From GCA-2737665 sp044344795 (lineage in GTDB: Bacteria; Bacteroidota; Bacteroidia; Palsa-965), in contig JBIJCF010000066.1 of NCBI GenBank assembly GCA_044344795.1, positions 1-6,122 of the forward strand: a stretch of DNA of 6,122 nt, read 5' to 3'. The translations under genes and the position numbers were made by a program. Numbering within the stretch: position 1 is the first letter of the stretch; each line of letters begins with the position of its first letter. This document shows, in pieces, positions 5,865 to 6,122 of this stretch. Under the pieces are notes generated by a model, which had not been told where the DNA came from, did no database searches, and worked only from the letters and a program-made list of their open reading frames with translations.

Positions 5865-6122
5865 CTTCGAGCATCAGCAGCTTGACTTTAAGAACTGCTG
5901 CTACAGTCAGGCTATCGGTAAGTGTACCATTGTTGACTAATTGATACAACTCATCAAATGGAATTTTGATGACGCGTAAATCTTCATCTTCTTCAGGGTG
6001 CGACGCTCCAAATTGTAAATCTTGTGCAACATACAGTTTGCAAAACTCATCGGTTGCGGAATTACTTAGATGCATATCTAAAATATGCGTCCATTTATTT
6101 GCAGTAATTCCTGTTTCTTCTT
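5854..6122 (-). CDS. NUDIX hydrolase, 3' part only (ADP-ribose pyrophosphatase-like)
   Basis: The last 88 residues of a NUDIX protein are visible; the frame is open through the right edge, and the ATG at 6075 is internal. The first residues, EETGI, are the end of the Nudix box (GX5EX7REUXEEXGU), whose two glutamates help bind the catalytic metal. After it come a beta-strand region, the acidic HPEEDEDLRVIKIPFDEL and a C-terminal helix around ELYQLVNNGTLTDSLTVAAVL. That layout resembles ADP-ribose/nucleoside-diphosphate-sugar pyrophosphatases, which hydrolyse X-linked nucleoside diphosphates in the cytoplasm. The substrate cannot be fixed without the N-terminal half. Its stop codon directly touches the stop of the S46 gene. 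Confidence 0.88.
   Translation of the reverse strand, partial: EETGITANKWTHILDMHLSNSATDEFCKLYVAQDLQFGASHPEEDEDLRVIKIPFDELYQLVNNGTLTDSLTVAAVLKVKLLMLEGKL

Overview
The window looks like chromosomal DNA from a member of the Bacteroidota (Bacteroidetes). Four signs agree. There is an rpmG - DUF4295 - ftsY - rimO neighbourhood, and DUF4295 is a family I know only from this phylum. No start codon has a recognisable Shine-Dalgarno sequence. The promoter-like sites match the phylum's -33 TTG / -7 TAnnTTTG type. There is a secreted S46 dipeptidyl-peptidase beginning its mature part with DEGMW. I cannot name the genus.

Layout. Positions 1-425 hold the 3' end of an M24 Xaa-Pro aminopeptidase (pepP-like). 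A clear promoter at 471-500 drives rpmG (bL33, 528-710), followed by a 53-residue DUF4295 protein (738-899, probably ribosomal protein bL38). A stem-loop at 923-948 then precedes ftsY (973-1926), the signal recognition particle receptor. A convergent ybjQ-like UPF0145 gene (1927-2244, minus) abuts ftsY stop-to-stop. Divergent promoter-like signals at 2261-2346 serve ybjQ and rimO. rimO (2352-3665) encodes the uS12 methylthiotransferase. It is followed after 31 bases by a secreted S46 peptidase (3697-5853) whose specificity residue is that of DPP11 (Asp/Glu at P1). Finally, a minus-strand NUDIX hydrolase, cut by the window end, abuts the S46 gene stop-to-stop, and a symmetric hairpin covers both stop codons.

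The central genes share a theme of translation and protein export: two ribosomal proteins, the co-translational targeting receptor, and the enzyme modifying uS12. The peptidases at either side are catabolic or peptide-processing enzymes. No mobile element, CRISPR array, tRNA or rRNA was seen, and there is no gene-free stretch above 300 bases.

I found no convincing unknown system. The points worth a second look are the near-leaderless architecture at rimO, two convergent gene pairs with exactly zero spacing, a bidirectional terminator built from coding sequence, the insertion of ybjQ between ftsY and rimO, and the absence of rpmB beside rpmG.
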